From positions 1-64,000 of the forward strand of contig CAJNDS010000069.1 in NCBI GenBank assembly GCA_905221605.1: a DNA stretch of 64,000 nucleotides. The letters run 5' to 3'. The stretch comes from Symbiodinium natans. Lineage: Eukaryota > Sar > Dinophyceae > Suessiales > Symbiodiniaceae. A program made the translations under genes and the position numbers. Below, one piece after another: positions 1 to 12,055 of this stretch (within the stretch, counting starts at the first letter, position 1; each line of letters starts with the position of its first letter). The notes under the pieces are model-generated. The model searched no databases, was not told where the DNA came from, and saw nothing but the letters and a program-made list of their open reading frames with translations.

Positions 1-1110
1 CAGGGATGCTTGGCCATTGAAGATCAAGAGACAGGGTTCACGAAAAGAGAATAAGATGCGAATGAATCATTGCATACAACAAATCCCATGTCTTCCTTTA
101 TCTACCATTCTTAGTATTTTTCTGTTGCCGGTTAAAAATGGGCAATATGTTTCAGAATAAGCAATCGGCAGATGTAGGGCAGACGGATCCAAAACACCGG
201 CACTTTTTCATTCATGGGTCATGAGATCATTCGTTCATTGGCGGAAATCAATTGATTGGAAGGGGGGGGACGTGTTGACACAACCCCCAGTAAACTACAT
301 CTGAGAGCTCAGGGCTCCCCCGATGTTTGGCAAGAAAAGCTGCGTAAAGGACATCGTAGCAGGATGACCCCCGCGTGCGACATAACGTCGCCGACGATAC
401 GATTGGGCACTGGACCTCTGGAAAATCCTTCGAAACCTGACGCAAACCCCAGAAACCCTAGAAACTCTAAACCCTAAACAAAACCCTAAACCCTAAACCC
501 ACCAAATGTCACATCTCACCTCAGAAGACGGTATGGGACTGTGCGTCTGGCTCTTCCTGCAGGAATGGTTTTGGCGTTGGGGGGGTTTCATCCCTACGTT
601 TCATTTCTAGCCCCCTCGCACAAAAAACCCACTCCTCCTAGGTAGACTAAGACTCAATTTACCCTAAACCCTAAACCCCGCATTCGGGATATTTTGGGGA
701 CGTGCTTTTACAAGTAACGATGGACACGATCCATTGTTTGAGGGTTCTCGGTGCAAGGGAGGTTTTAGGGCTTAGTTAGGGCGGTCTAGGGTTAAGATGT
801 GTTTAGGGTTTAGGGCTTGGCTTAGGGATTTGCAGCGTTCCTGGTGTCATCTGGTGGTGTCAATGCCCAAGTCTTTATAAAATCAATTCTCAGATCCCCT
901 CATCCTTTTTCAGAACGCCTAAGCCCTGATCCCTTTAAGCCCTAAGCCCCAAGTAAAAACCATCACAGACCCTAAACCAGACCCTAAGCCACCGTAATCT
1001 CCAAACCCTAAACCCTGAATCCTAAACCCTAAACCCTACACCCTCAAGGCCAGGATAAATACAAACTGCATGTGTCTGACTCAGAACGACGAAAGGCTTC
1101 AAGAGGCAGG
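1..1110. other. Telomere-repeat-rich sequence with no confident gene
   Basis: Scattered CCCTAAA and TTTAGGG tracts (465-500, 660-680, 775-830, 900-1045) separate unique stretches in which no exon could be supported. ORFs in 248-477 overlap on both strands and were not convincing. Confidence 0.5.
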
Positions 1111-1111
1111 T

Positions 1112-1214
1112 TTGGGATGTTCCCCCTATTGCTGACAGTCCTTCATAGGATATTATCGTACCCCCTAGTAGAATCCCTATTTAGGGCTGTTGGTATGCGG
1201 GGGAATATCCCAAC
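1112..1214. mobile_element. MITE-like element, family A, copy 1
   Basis: An inverted repeat with ends TTGGGATGTTCCCCC and GGGGGAATATCCCAA and an inner arm pair around CAGTCCTTCATAGG. Same family as the copies at 5.2, 16.7, 22.5, 37.7, 38.1, 47.4 and 53.0 kb. Confidence 0.75.
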
Positions 1215-1524
1215 CGAAAGGCTCCAAGGTCTCTCAAGGACCCCCCAAAGCTCTCCAAAGGCCCAGGTTTTCGTTAAAAGGGGGGCAAAAAGTCCAGGCC
1301 TCTCGTAAGCAAAAAGATGCAAAACGCCAAGCCCGAACCCTTGGGCGAAAAATGCACAAAAAAAGAGACCCACCCTACACACCTCTGGGGCCAAGATGCC
1401 TAGAAAGCAAAAACAGAATCCGACAAAACACCGGACACAACCCCCCCCCCCCAAAAAATCCCGACAAAAAACCCGAACACCCCCCTATACAACTTCCGCA
1501 AGCTCTTCACCCTAAACCCAAACC

Positions 1525-1622
1525 CTAAACCCCAAACCCCCTACGTCCCAGCCGAGATTCGTCGGATTCGAAGTCGGACTCGGGTTCAAGGCCCATGGGG
1601 CCATGCGAGTCGTAGCGGTGAT
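1525..1622 (-). CDS. CRT-like gene, candidate last exon; stop inside a telomeric repeat
   Basis: The frame GDHRYDSHGPMGLEPES then DFESDESRLGRRG is a soluble acidic tail. It runs into CCCTAAA repeats and meets a TAG (1527-1525) formed by the repeat itself (GTTTAG in gene direction). A further splice instead of this stop is possible. Confidence 0.4.
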
Positions 1623-4600
1623 CTCCTCTCCTTGGCGGGGGGAGGGGGGGTGGGGCGGGGCTCTTTAGTGGTCCTGGATCTTTTTTGGGTTTAGGGTTTA
1701 GGGTTTAGGGTTTAGGGGTGGGGATAGGGGTCAGGGGTTAGGGTTTAGGGTTTGGTCCTGGATCTCTTTGGGTTTGGGGTTTAGGGTCTAGGGTTTAGGG
1801 TCTAGGGTCTAGGGTTTAGGGTTTAGGCACGGTTTAGGGGACACCCGAAACCCTCAACAGCCTGATGGTCAATTCCTTGATCCCTTATCCGAGCCATTTC
1901 CCAGCAGAGGCCGCCACGCAACCCGAGCTCCAATTACACCACCACCCTTAAGGTTTAGGGTTTAGGGTTTTCGGGGTTTAGGGTTTAGGGTTTAGGGTTT
2001 AGGGTTTTGGAGTTTAGGCTCCCAATATGCAACTTGCTTTGCTTTGTAGTGTGTGCTACAGCCACGCCGTTTTGCCCATGGCTCCGTTCTATGCGCCCAG
2101 TTGGTTCACCGCAGCTGATCCTCTAGGGTTTAGGGATCCTAAGCCCTAAGCCCTAAGCCCTAAGCCCTAAACCCTAAACCCTAAACCCTAAACCCTAAAC
2201 CCTAAATTCCGTCGACCCTGAATTGGAAACTCTAAAGCCTAAGGACCTGGGAGGAAGAGACGAGCCTCACTTCATGAGAGGGGCACTGCTAAACTGCAGC
2301 TGCAACCCAAGACTCTCTTATATTAGGGCCTTAGGGTTTAGGGTTCAGGGCCTTGGGCCTTGGGGGTTATTATAGTATACTTCTAAAGGGACCATAAGGA
2401 ATACTATTAATTAGTAATAATTCCGACCCCTCTTACGGTTTCGTGTTTAGGGCTTAGGGGCTATGCTTCATTCTGCCCTAAACCCTAAACCATAAACCCC
2501 AAGCCTGTTGACCAGGCGTCGGCTTTTCCGCATAGACGCTGTTGCCATCGATGTCGGTCTCGTCCTCGATGTTGTAGACCCACATGGCAACTGTGGACCT
2601 GGGTTGGGCGCTTCAAACATGTTTTTTCGGGCTTAGGGTTTGAGGGTTTGAGGGTTTGAGGGTTTGAGGGTTTGAGGGTTTGAGGGTTTGAGGGTTTGAG
2701 GGTTTGAGGGTTTGAGGGTTTGAGGGTTTGAGGGTTTGAGGGTTTGAGGGTTTGAGGGTTTCGGGTTGATATGCCTCAAGGATCTCCTTTTTTTGGAGGG
2801 GGGGCGGGGGGGGTGGTCCCTTAAAGAGGATTCTATTCGGCGGAACAAAGGGTTCGGAACTCTCCGGGGGTACAAAGGGTTCGGCAGCTCCCAAACAGGA
2901 TGCGAGGGACAGCGCCAGTGCCAACCACTGCTCCAAGGTGAGCGTGCGCGCGGAGGGCCCGGCGAAGATCTCGTACTGGCTGAAGATGCCACAGAGGTTG
3001 CCACAAAGGATGGAGCCGATGGCAGCCCAGGTGCCGGAGAGGCGCTTGATGAGCCACAAGAAGAAAAGGTTGAAGAAGACGTTGAAGAGGAGGTACCAGA
3101 GGAACCACAACCAGGCAGGTTCGGATTCACAGGTGGTGACGTCGGGCCTGGGATTCGTTCCCATGAAGCAAGTCCAAGAATCCCCCAGGTCGTTCTTCAA
3201 ATCGTTCGGGGATTGCTCATTGTGGCCATCAGGCGTCGGCCAGGGGATCCAGTTGAGGGGAAACATCAAGATCCCCCAAAGCACTTGCCACATGCCAGCC
3301 CAGAAGAACGACCACATCACGTCCAAGTTCACCTGCTTCAACTTCTTTTGCTTGTAGCAATTGGAGAAGGCTGCTGGGAGGACCGCAAAGATGAAGAGCA
3401 GGTACATGAAAAGCAAGGTGCCAAACTCGATATGGATCAGATCGCCATTTGCGTTCTTGTAAGGGGGCAGGCCGCTGATGCCTGGGAGACATGAACTATG
3501 TGACCTGTAGGATGTAGGGGTTGAGGGTTGAAGGTCTGTACTCTGGTACGTTCCTTGAAGCTGCGGCTAGAGTACAAGCAAAGGTCCCATAATCAAGATC
3601 ACCCCCTGCTGTTGTTAGGGTTTAGGGTTTAGGGTTTGTTGTCATTTGTGTGCACTGAAGGCTCAGTGCTATTGGGGGTTGGAAGATGATGTGCTAGCAC
3701 GATGAGGGTCTCGAAAAACGGTAGCACATGCAAACCATGTGTTGGGACAACTGAATGGTAACCCTTAAACCCAAAACCCAAAACCCTAACCCTATAACCC
3801 TATAACCCTATAACCCTATAACCCTATAACCCTATAACCCTATAACCCTATAACCCTATAACCCTATAACCCTATAACCCTCTCACCCTATAACCCTATA
3901 ACCCTATAGCCCTCACATTGGCAGCCCAAGGTACATTCAGACGAGGCCTTGTTGACCTTTGCTACGATCGATTCTGGGACCAGGGCGGCCACTGAGGGCA
4001 AGGCCATCGTGTCCTGGGGGAAAACGAGGTTGAGGGTTTAGGGTTTAGGGTTTAGGGTTTAGGGTTTAGGGTTTAGGGCGGCAATAGGGGTTCAAGGTTT
4101 CGGCGCGTTGGGGGTTGGGCGTTTTCGCGTTTTGCAGACGGAAGGTCAGGAAAATATAGGCAAACAATTCGATGTTCCCAGTGCCCAGCCCCGGCTTCCC
4201 CCCCACTCCCCCCAAAAAAATGTTCGTCTTCATAAGGCAATATAGGAATTCTCATCTGTTTTACTAGAAACCCTGAACCCTAAACCCTTAATTTTTTGGG
4301 AGGGTTCTGAAGCAAGTAGCAGGTTGCTCTAAAGCCAAAGCCTGCAAGGCCCTAAGGGCCTCAACGCCAAACGACTCTGGGCGCTGCAATCCCTAAACCC
4401 TAAACCCCAAACCCCAAACCCTAAACCCTAAACCCCAAGCCCTAAACCCCAAACCCCAAACCCTAAACCCTAAACCCCAAGCCCTAAGCCCGAAGCCCTG
4501 AACCCTAAACCCTAAACCCCGACTCTGGGCGCTGCTGGCGGTCCTTGGCCTTGCTTAGGCCGGTACAGAAGACGGGTGCAGGGCCCTGGAGCTCGACCAC

Positions 4601-7600
4601 CACGCCCACCTGGTGGCTGTAGGTAGAAAGGAATTGTGGAGGGGTACCCAACTAGGGGTTTAGGGTTTAGGGTTTAGGGTGTAGGGTGCAGGGTTTCGGG
4701 TTTGGGGTTTAGGGTTTAGGGCTGTTCGGGGGGTATCAGGTACCAAAGTCCCTAAACGTGAGTTCGTGCAGGGAATCAGGAATCTGGATCCTTATTGACC
4801 CCTTGTAGGGAATACAGGGGGGGGGGGGTATGAAGTCACCTAACCCCCTGTCAATTAAGAAGTGGAAAGCAAAAGTGGCGTTGAGGGTTAAGGTGTCGGG
4901 GTAGAAGCCTTAAACCTTGGAGCATGGTAAGCTCCAGGCGTTGCACAGTTTTTTAGAGTTCAGGCTTTGTGGGCTTGGGGTCCTTGGTGTTCAAGGCTTT
5001 AGAGCTTCCAGGTGTTTGAGAAGTTTTCGGAGATTGTCCAAGCCCTAAACCCTAAACCCTAAACCGTAAACCCTAATTAAACCCTAAACTCCGAAAATGC
5101 AAAGAGCTGAAGAGAGGAGAGGTATGAACCCGACATCCCAAAACCCTTCTTGGTAGCCCAGCAACCATATTGCTATTATATTAGGGACACCTTGGGCTGC
5201 TCCCCCTTATACTAACAGTCCTTCATGGGGACTATTGTACCCCTTTTAGAATCCTTATTAAGGACTGTTAGTATAAGGGGGAACATCCCAAGGAGCACCG
5301 TTTTTGGGGCTGGTTTCTTTACAAGGGAACCCATAACCAAACAAAGGGCAAAGGGTACCACCGGGCCTCTTGAGAGTTGCCTCTACAGCCTTCCCTGGTG
5401 TTCATGCCAGATACGCTGATCTAGGAGGAAGCCCCAAGCCCCAAGCCCCAAGCCCCAAGGCCCCCCAAGGCCCCAAGGCCCCAAGGCCCAAGCCCCAAGC
5501 CCCAAGCCCCAAGCCCCAAGCCCCAAGCCCCAAACCTAGCCATCAACTTCCCCAAGCCCTAGACTTGCTCCCCCAAGCCCTCAACCGAAAGTCCAGAGCT
5601 AACGGTGCGCTGATGAGGGTTTAGGGTTTAGGGCTTAGGGTTTAGGGTTTAGGGTTTAGGGTTTAGGGTTGAGACTTCTTCAGAGCAGTCTATTGGGGTG
5701 CCCATGAAGGTTCAGGTATTTGGCCTTAGGGGTTTAGGGCACACGGTGTAGGGGCCCGAAGCCCGAAGCTCCAATCAGGGGAATCGGATTTCGAGGCGGC
5801 CCACGAGGCAGGAGAGGAGGATGAGGATAATCCCTGCGTAGTGGACCATCTTGTAACGTGTCTTCAGGTAGAAGAAGGCGATGCAAGCCTGGTTTAAGCA
5901 AGTACCCTAAATAAACAACAAAACCTAAACCCTAAACCCTAGACCCTAGACCCTAAACCCTAAACCCTAAACCCTAAACCCTAAACCCTAAACCCTAAAC
6001 CCTAAACCCTAAACCCATACAAGAAGGCGATGCAGGCCGAATTACCCTGAGCCCTGACCCCTAAAGCCCTAAAACCTAAATCCTAAGCCCCACTCTCTGA
6101 CTTTCAACTGCTGCAAGCCCTATTGGTTTAGGGATTGCCGTTGAGAGTCTCAGGTTTAGGGTTTAGGAGTAGCTTCTCTACCTGCTTCAGAGGTGTGCTA
6201 GGGTCTAGGAGTCTCTACGTCTTCTTCACAACTTGCTTGTGATTTCAGGGTTTGGGGTTTTCGGGTGTTGTGGGGTGATTTAGGGTATTCAGGGTGTACT
6301 GTAGGCCTTGGGGGCAGATTTAGGGTTGGGATTGCTGCTGGGAATTAGGAAAAGGATCTCACAGGCTTCCTAAAGGACTAGATCGGACCTCTAAGGATCA
6401 AGGAGTTTAGGGTTCAGGGTTTAGGGTTCGCTCAATTCTCGGGCTTTGAAAAATACCCATCCGCCCAAAGAATAGCTTAACAAAAAGAGACTATGAAGTT
6501 CACTCCATCCATAAACCCCAGGCTCCATACCCTAGGGCCCAAGCAGTAAGTCCCACACCATAGGGTCCCTAAACCCTGGGCTAACCTAAGCCCGAAACCC
6601 GAAACCCGGAACCCTAAACCCTAAACCCTAGACCCTAAACCCTTGAACCGAAACCCTACAGCCTAAAGCCGAAGCGGCGCTGGGCCTTGACCCCTAAAGC
6701 CAACATGCTTACACCCGTACTTGGGGCTTTTGGGCATCAGGGTTGGTACCCAAATCATGGCTGGTGCCCGAAGTGGGCTGGGCATTAGGGTTGGTACCCC
6801 ATTTTTGGGGCCGGCACCCAAAATGGATCATTTTGGGCTGGACATTCGGGTTGGTACCTGACTAGGCCTGGCACTCCAAATCGACCATATTAGGGTTGGT
6901 ACATCATTTTGGGGCCGACGCCCCAGTTGGGCCTTGTTTTGGGGTGAGCAGTAGGGTTGGTACCCCAAAACAGGGCCGACCGCCAAAATTGACCTTATTT
7001 TGGGCTGGGCATTAGGCGTCGAAGTGTTACCAACCCTAAACCCTGAACACCTTAAAGCCGATGGCATTCGTGCAGAACAAGCAGCCGTGAAGGGCACGTT
7101 CAAGTTGTTCAGCGGCGTCTGCAGCACCATGGGAATGAAGGGCCCGGGCGGCGCCTGAACGAAGTCTTAGAGTTTAGGGTTTGGGGGCTCAGGTTTGGGG
7201 TGCTTGGGTCAAGGCCCGACTCCCCAAACAACCTTGACACCTGGGTCGTTTGAAGAAAAATCCCAATTTTGGCTCGCGGAGTCAAACTGCTGGCGAAATA
7301 TTGTGGATTAAGTTGCCTGGGGGTCTGGGGGCCTGGGGGCCTGGGGGCCTGGGGGCCTGGGGGCCTGGGGGCCGGGGTGGGGGGGGGGGTTCAGAACCCC
7401 ACGTCTTGCTCTCCAACTTAGTGGGGTGTCGGGTGCAGTTGCCATGCTCTTGAAGGGGCTTCAAAGCGATTAGGAGCACTTACGGGTTCACTGCAGCTCC
7501 TGCAGAGTGGGACTGCTCTGGGGAGGCACTTCCAATGTAGATGATTCTTCTACTTTCTGAGGTATGTTAAGGGTATGAAGACTCGACTAGACGTTATTCT

Positions 7601-10600
7601 GGAATTTCACGTTGCTGGCCGGGCAGCAACAAGGTAAGCCTGTTCGCAAGCCCGGTGTGCTGAACCGCTAAAATTGGCTGACGGGTATGCTGAGTGTGCT
7701 GGACGATGCACTTCTTGCCCAACCGCCCGAAGACCTCAAGCCCGTACACAATTAAATCCGAAAGTAAACCCCGCATGAGTTTTGAAGCACCGTGCTCATA
7801 AGAAAATTCTGGAACTCTCTCTGTTTCTCCAAGCGGACCAGGAGCCAAACTAAAACCATGCAAGGTTGGATGACACTTCAACTTCAGCGGAAAAAGAGCC
7901 CATGCATCGATCATAAGCGAAGAGAATATGATGGTTCCCGGAGTAGGGGGTACCTCATTGAAGTCCTTATTTCAAGGGAATCCTACTATTTTGGCGCACT
8001 AGGTCAGGGGTCCCTTTTTTTCGTCAACCCCCATATAGCGAGATGTGCTCTCTAGTGCTACTTACCCCGCTTTCGGACAGGCGAGTGCTAGCTTCGGGTA
8101 ACGCATGTTTCAGCCAGGATGCGCTGACGATGGCGTTCAGCTGGTCCCAAAACGAGAACCTTGGTATGCTTGATCCAAGTTCCTCAAACCCCATAAACTC
8201 TACAAAGCCTATGAATCTGACAAACCCTACAAACCCTGCTTTCAGGGTTCAGGGCTCAGGGTTCAGAGCTTAGGCCCCAGAAGCCAGCGCTGAAGCCTAG
8301 AGGGTCCTGCTATGCCAGCTAGACCCCGAACGGTGAGAGACCATGCGAGCCCACACGTCCAAAAACGATGACACAGTGAGAGCCCTCAGGGCTGCAAGGG
8401 TCCAGGATATTCAGGGTTCAGGGCTTTGCTCTCGACGTGGTCCTGCTGCCCCTCGCGGCATGCAGCCGATCCTCTCCGAAACACGCTCCTAAACACAAAA
8501 ACGCTAATGCTAACACCCCTGCCCCCACCCTAAACCCTAAACCCTAAACCCTAAACCCTAAACCCTGAACCCTAAACCCTTAACCCTAAACCCTAAACCC
8601 CAAACCCCTTAAACCTAAACCCCCTGTTTTGTAGCCCAAGGTGCTGGGCGATCCAAACTTGGGGCACGGGGCCCTGTGTTGAAGCCCTGGCTAGTGGAAG
8701 TTGGGTTTAGGGTTTAGGGTTTAGGGTTTAGGGTTTAGGGTTTAGGGTTTAGGGTATAGGGTTTAGGGTTTAGGGTTTAGGGTTTAGGGTCTAGGGTTCT
8801 AAGGTTCTAGGGTTCTAGGGTTCAGAATTTAGGGCCTAGAGCGATTTGGGTTTGATGTTTGAAGTTTAGGATTTAGGGTTTAGAATTGGGCTTAGAGTGA
8901 TTAGGGTTTAAGGCTTTGGGGTTTAGGGCTTGCAGGGTTTCAGGGGAGTTGAAAGTCATGCGTTTCGTATTTAAGGAGATCGGTTTGGCCCTTTAAACCT
9001 CTGAACAATGTTCCAGGTTGAGTGTAGGGCTGAGGGAAGATACTCCTGAACAAGCTACTTTTAAAAACAACGAATAGGGAAAATGCAAAAACAACCAAGA
9101 GCCTAATCCCTAAACCCTGAGCTGTAAGCCCTAAGCCATAAACCCGAACGCTTGCCTTGCTACTTGGAGGTTCATGGTACTTCTTAACCAATCATAACTG
9201 TACTTCTAACTGTACTTATAACCATATCAGGGCACTTAAGGGGCTTATAAGTGGGTTATAGGTATAGCTATAATTGGTTAAGAAGTGCCATGAACCTGTT
9301 ACATAGGATTTTGTTACGGCCGGGCCGGGGCTGCAGCCCATTTTTTTAGGGGGGGGGGGGTAAGGATTTTAGGGTATAGGGTTTAGGGGTTTGGGGTTTA
9401 GGGGTTGGGGTTTGGGATGTGGGGTTTAGGTTTATGCAAGAGGTCCGAGGGACAATCCATGGGCGGAATCACTTGAGGATCACTACAGAGGAGGATATCG
9501 ATCACAAGTATTCAATATTCAATGGGGTCGTCTGCGCAAATTCATCAGACTAATGCTTTTAGGGTTTAGGGTTCAAGGTTTAGGGTTTAGGGCGCGGGGC
9601 GCTGTAGGTGCTTAGGATTTAGGAAACTCATCGGGGGCTAAGGGCTTGGGCCAAGCATTGGGACTTAGGTCCCCGAACCCCCGAAACCTTAAACCCTAAA
9701 CCTTAAACCCGCTTTGGGGTTTTGGGTTGCTTTTGGCTACTTTTGAGCTTGGGTTGCTTTGGCATCTTTAGGGCATCAGGCTTGTAGCCCAGCATCTTCT
9801 AACAAGGGCACCCTCATTTTTTGGAGTTGGCTTCTTGATAAGGGCCTTGGCTACTGTTTTACCGACAACTCGAACTGTGTACTCCCCTAAAATAATGACC
9901 ATGCAACGCGGCTTCCGAGACGAGGAGGTACGAGGTAGAAATACCTCATACGTGCTTACTCCAAAATTCCTAGGCCTGTCCGACCTCAAGACCATCTACC
10001 AGAGTCACCAAAAATTTTACAACCCTACGCTACACGAATAACTGCCACTCGCACTCCTCGTCTCGGAAGCACGCTCAAATTAAAGAAAGATATATATGAA
10101 AGGCACAATCTGCCGCGTGCAAGAAAAGCCGAAAAAACATGGAGCACTTCAAACGGCTCCGTGAAAAAATGGGATCTTCGTCCCTAGAAATAAAGGATGG
10201 ATAAGTATAGATTTTAGAGATTCAGGGTTCAACCACAATGAATCCAGCAGTATCAATACCCAACAAAAACACTAAATGTGAAACAAAAAAAAGCAGCAGA
10301 AGGATGAACAAGGCAAAGGTGGAGCTCTTCAAATGGCTCGCAACTATGAGCGCTTCAAATGGCTCATGAAGAGATGAGGGCGATGAAGAATGTGTGGGAT
10401 TTTTTAATGTAGAGACAAAAGTAGTCTTGAATGAGCCGGCTACGTCAGGAACCCCGAAAAATATCCTATACGTAAGAAAAAGCGCGCCCTCACAACAATT
10501 ACTCCAAGTGAGAGGAGCACCCAGCGCTGGGGCTCAGCCAGCGGCAGCTATAGCCAGCTGGCGTGGGAGGTGAAGCGGTCCAATTGCCGAGGTGGCTCGG

Positions 10601-12013
10601 GGCCATGGTGTCGGCGTCCACCAGCACCACCTGAGGACCAAGGACCCCCCTCCCTGGGTGTTTTCAATGAAACAGTCAGCAACGTCGCGACGCCTCATCG
10701 CCAAATCTGCGGACCAAAGTCGTCCACGCGACCCAGTGGCTTGGGAGTGCATACAAACGTTAGTACTTTTAAAGAACTATCTTCGAAGCACGTTGCGCAG
10801 GCAAAGTTCCGTGCCAAGCCATTCAAACTCGGCGTCCACCGCCTGAAGGCTAGATCAACTCCACCATGTCGTTCTGAGACGGGAGACTCTAGAGCATGAC
10901 GGGTTCTCCCGGCAGCGCCTCCTCAGCAAAAGCGAGTTGAAGCCAGTGCTCGACGTGGCCGTTTGGGATTTTGAAACTGTAAGATCAGAACCGTAGCAAC
11001 TGGCGCCGCATCCTGCGCCTCCTCAACTCAAACAATATGAAGCCAGCGTTCAGCTCGACCGTCCGAACACGCGCCGGACGCTTTGCCACGGGCATGAGGA
11101 ACGGAAGAGGCGGCAGGTCCTGCCGTAACAATCAGCGTCATGTGTGACCCGCGGCGACGGCAAGCGCGGACTCGAAAAAACACTGGCCCTGGCCTTTGCT
11201 CCCGGGTCGGCAGTATGATTCGCGCCTGAGAGACAACATCCAAGCACGATTGCATTGACGAAGCCATGTGAAGCCGATGCTCAACGAGTTCTTTCAACAT
11301 GGGCAGGGGAGGAAGTGCGAGGGAGTGGGAGGGAAGAGGGCCCCACCCCCCAAAACAAGAGGAACGTGGGTTCATATTCTTGGATCCCCTCAGCTATGCA
11401 AACTTTGGTCGAGACGTCCCATCACAGCGGCACTGCATCTATACAGTGTCCGTGTTATGCCCAAAAGCCACCATCTGGTATGCGCAACAGTAGGACGGCG
11501 GCGGCCCAGTCTTCTGCGCACGAAGCGCAGAAGGTATGACCGCACGGGACCAGCGCCACCACACCCTCCTTGTCCTGACAGACACAGATTCGAATGTGCA
11601 GTTACAAGTTGGTTTCTAAGGCGTCACTGCCTACTGGCCAGTCCTGGAGGCGCGGGGACACGGTTCGTCCCCTGAGACGCCAAAGAGCCGAACCTTTTGC
11701 CCAGACACATGCAACATCAACGTGGCGCAGAGACTTTCCTGAGATCCGCGCAGTCTGTGCAACTTGAGTTCGGCAGTTCGGGCACTGCATCCTCACAGGT
11801 CTACCGTTGCTATTGTCAGGAGCTTTGAACAGGCTAGGGAAGTGTCTACAGCAAAACACATGAATCAGCGTGATTGCCTGGCGGGGCAAGAAGCGGCGAG
11901 AATCGGTGGCTGGCGCGACAGTCGAGAGATGAACAGCTGCGAAGATGTCATGAGTGCGCTGACAGGCAGCTTGCGTATGCACATATGCAAAACAAGGTCA
12001 CTAAGAAATGTCC

Positions 12014-12055
<42 letters not shown>

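Noticed and set aside
2766-3494. 242-codon plus-strand ORF and other ORFs opposite the large CRT-like exon
   Set aside because: Shadow frames; the minus strand gives membrane helices and family-like motifs.
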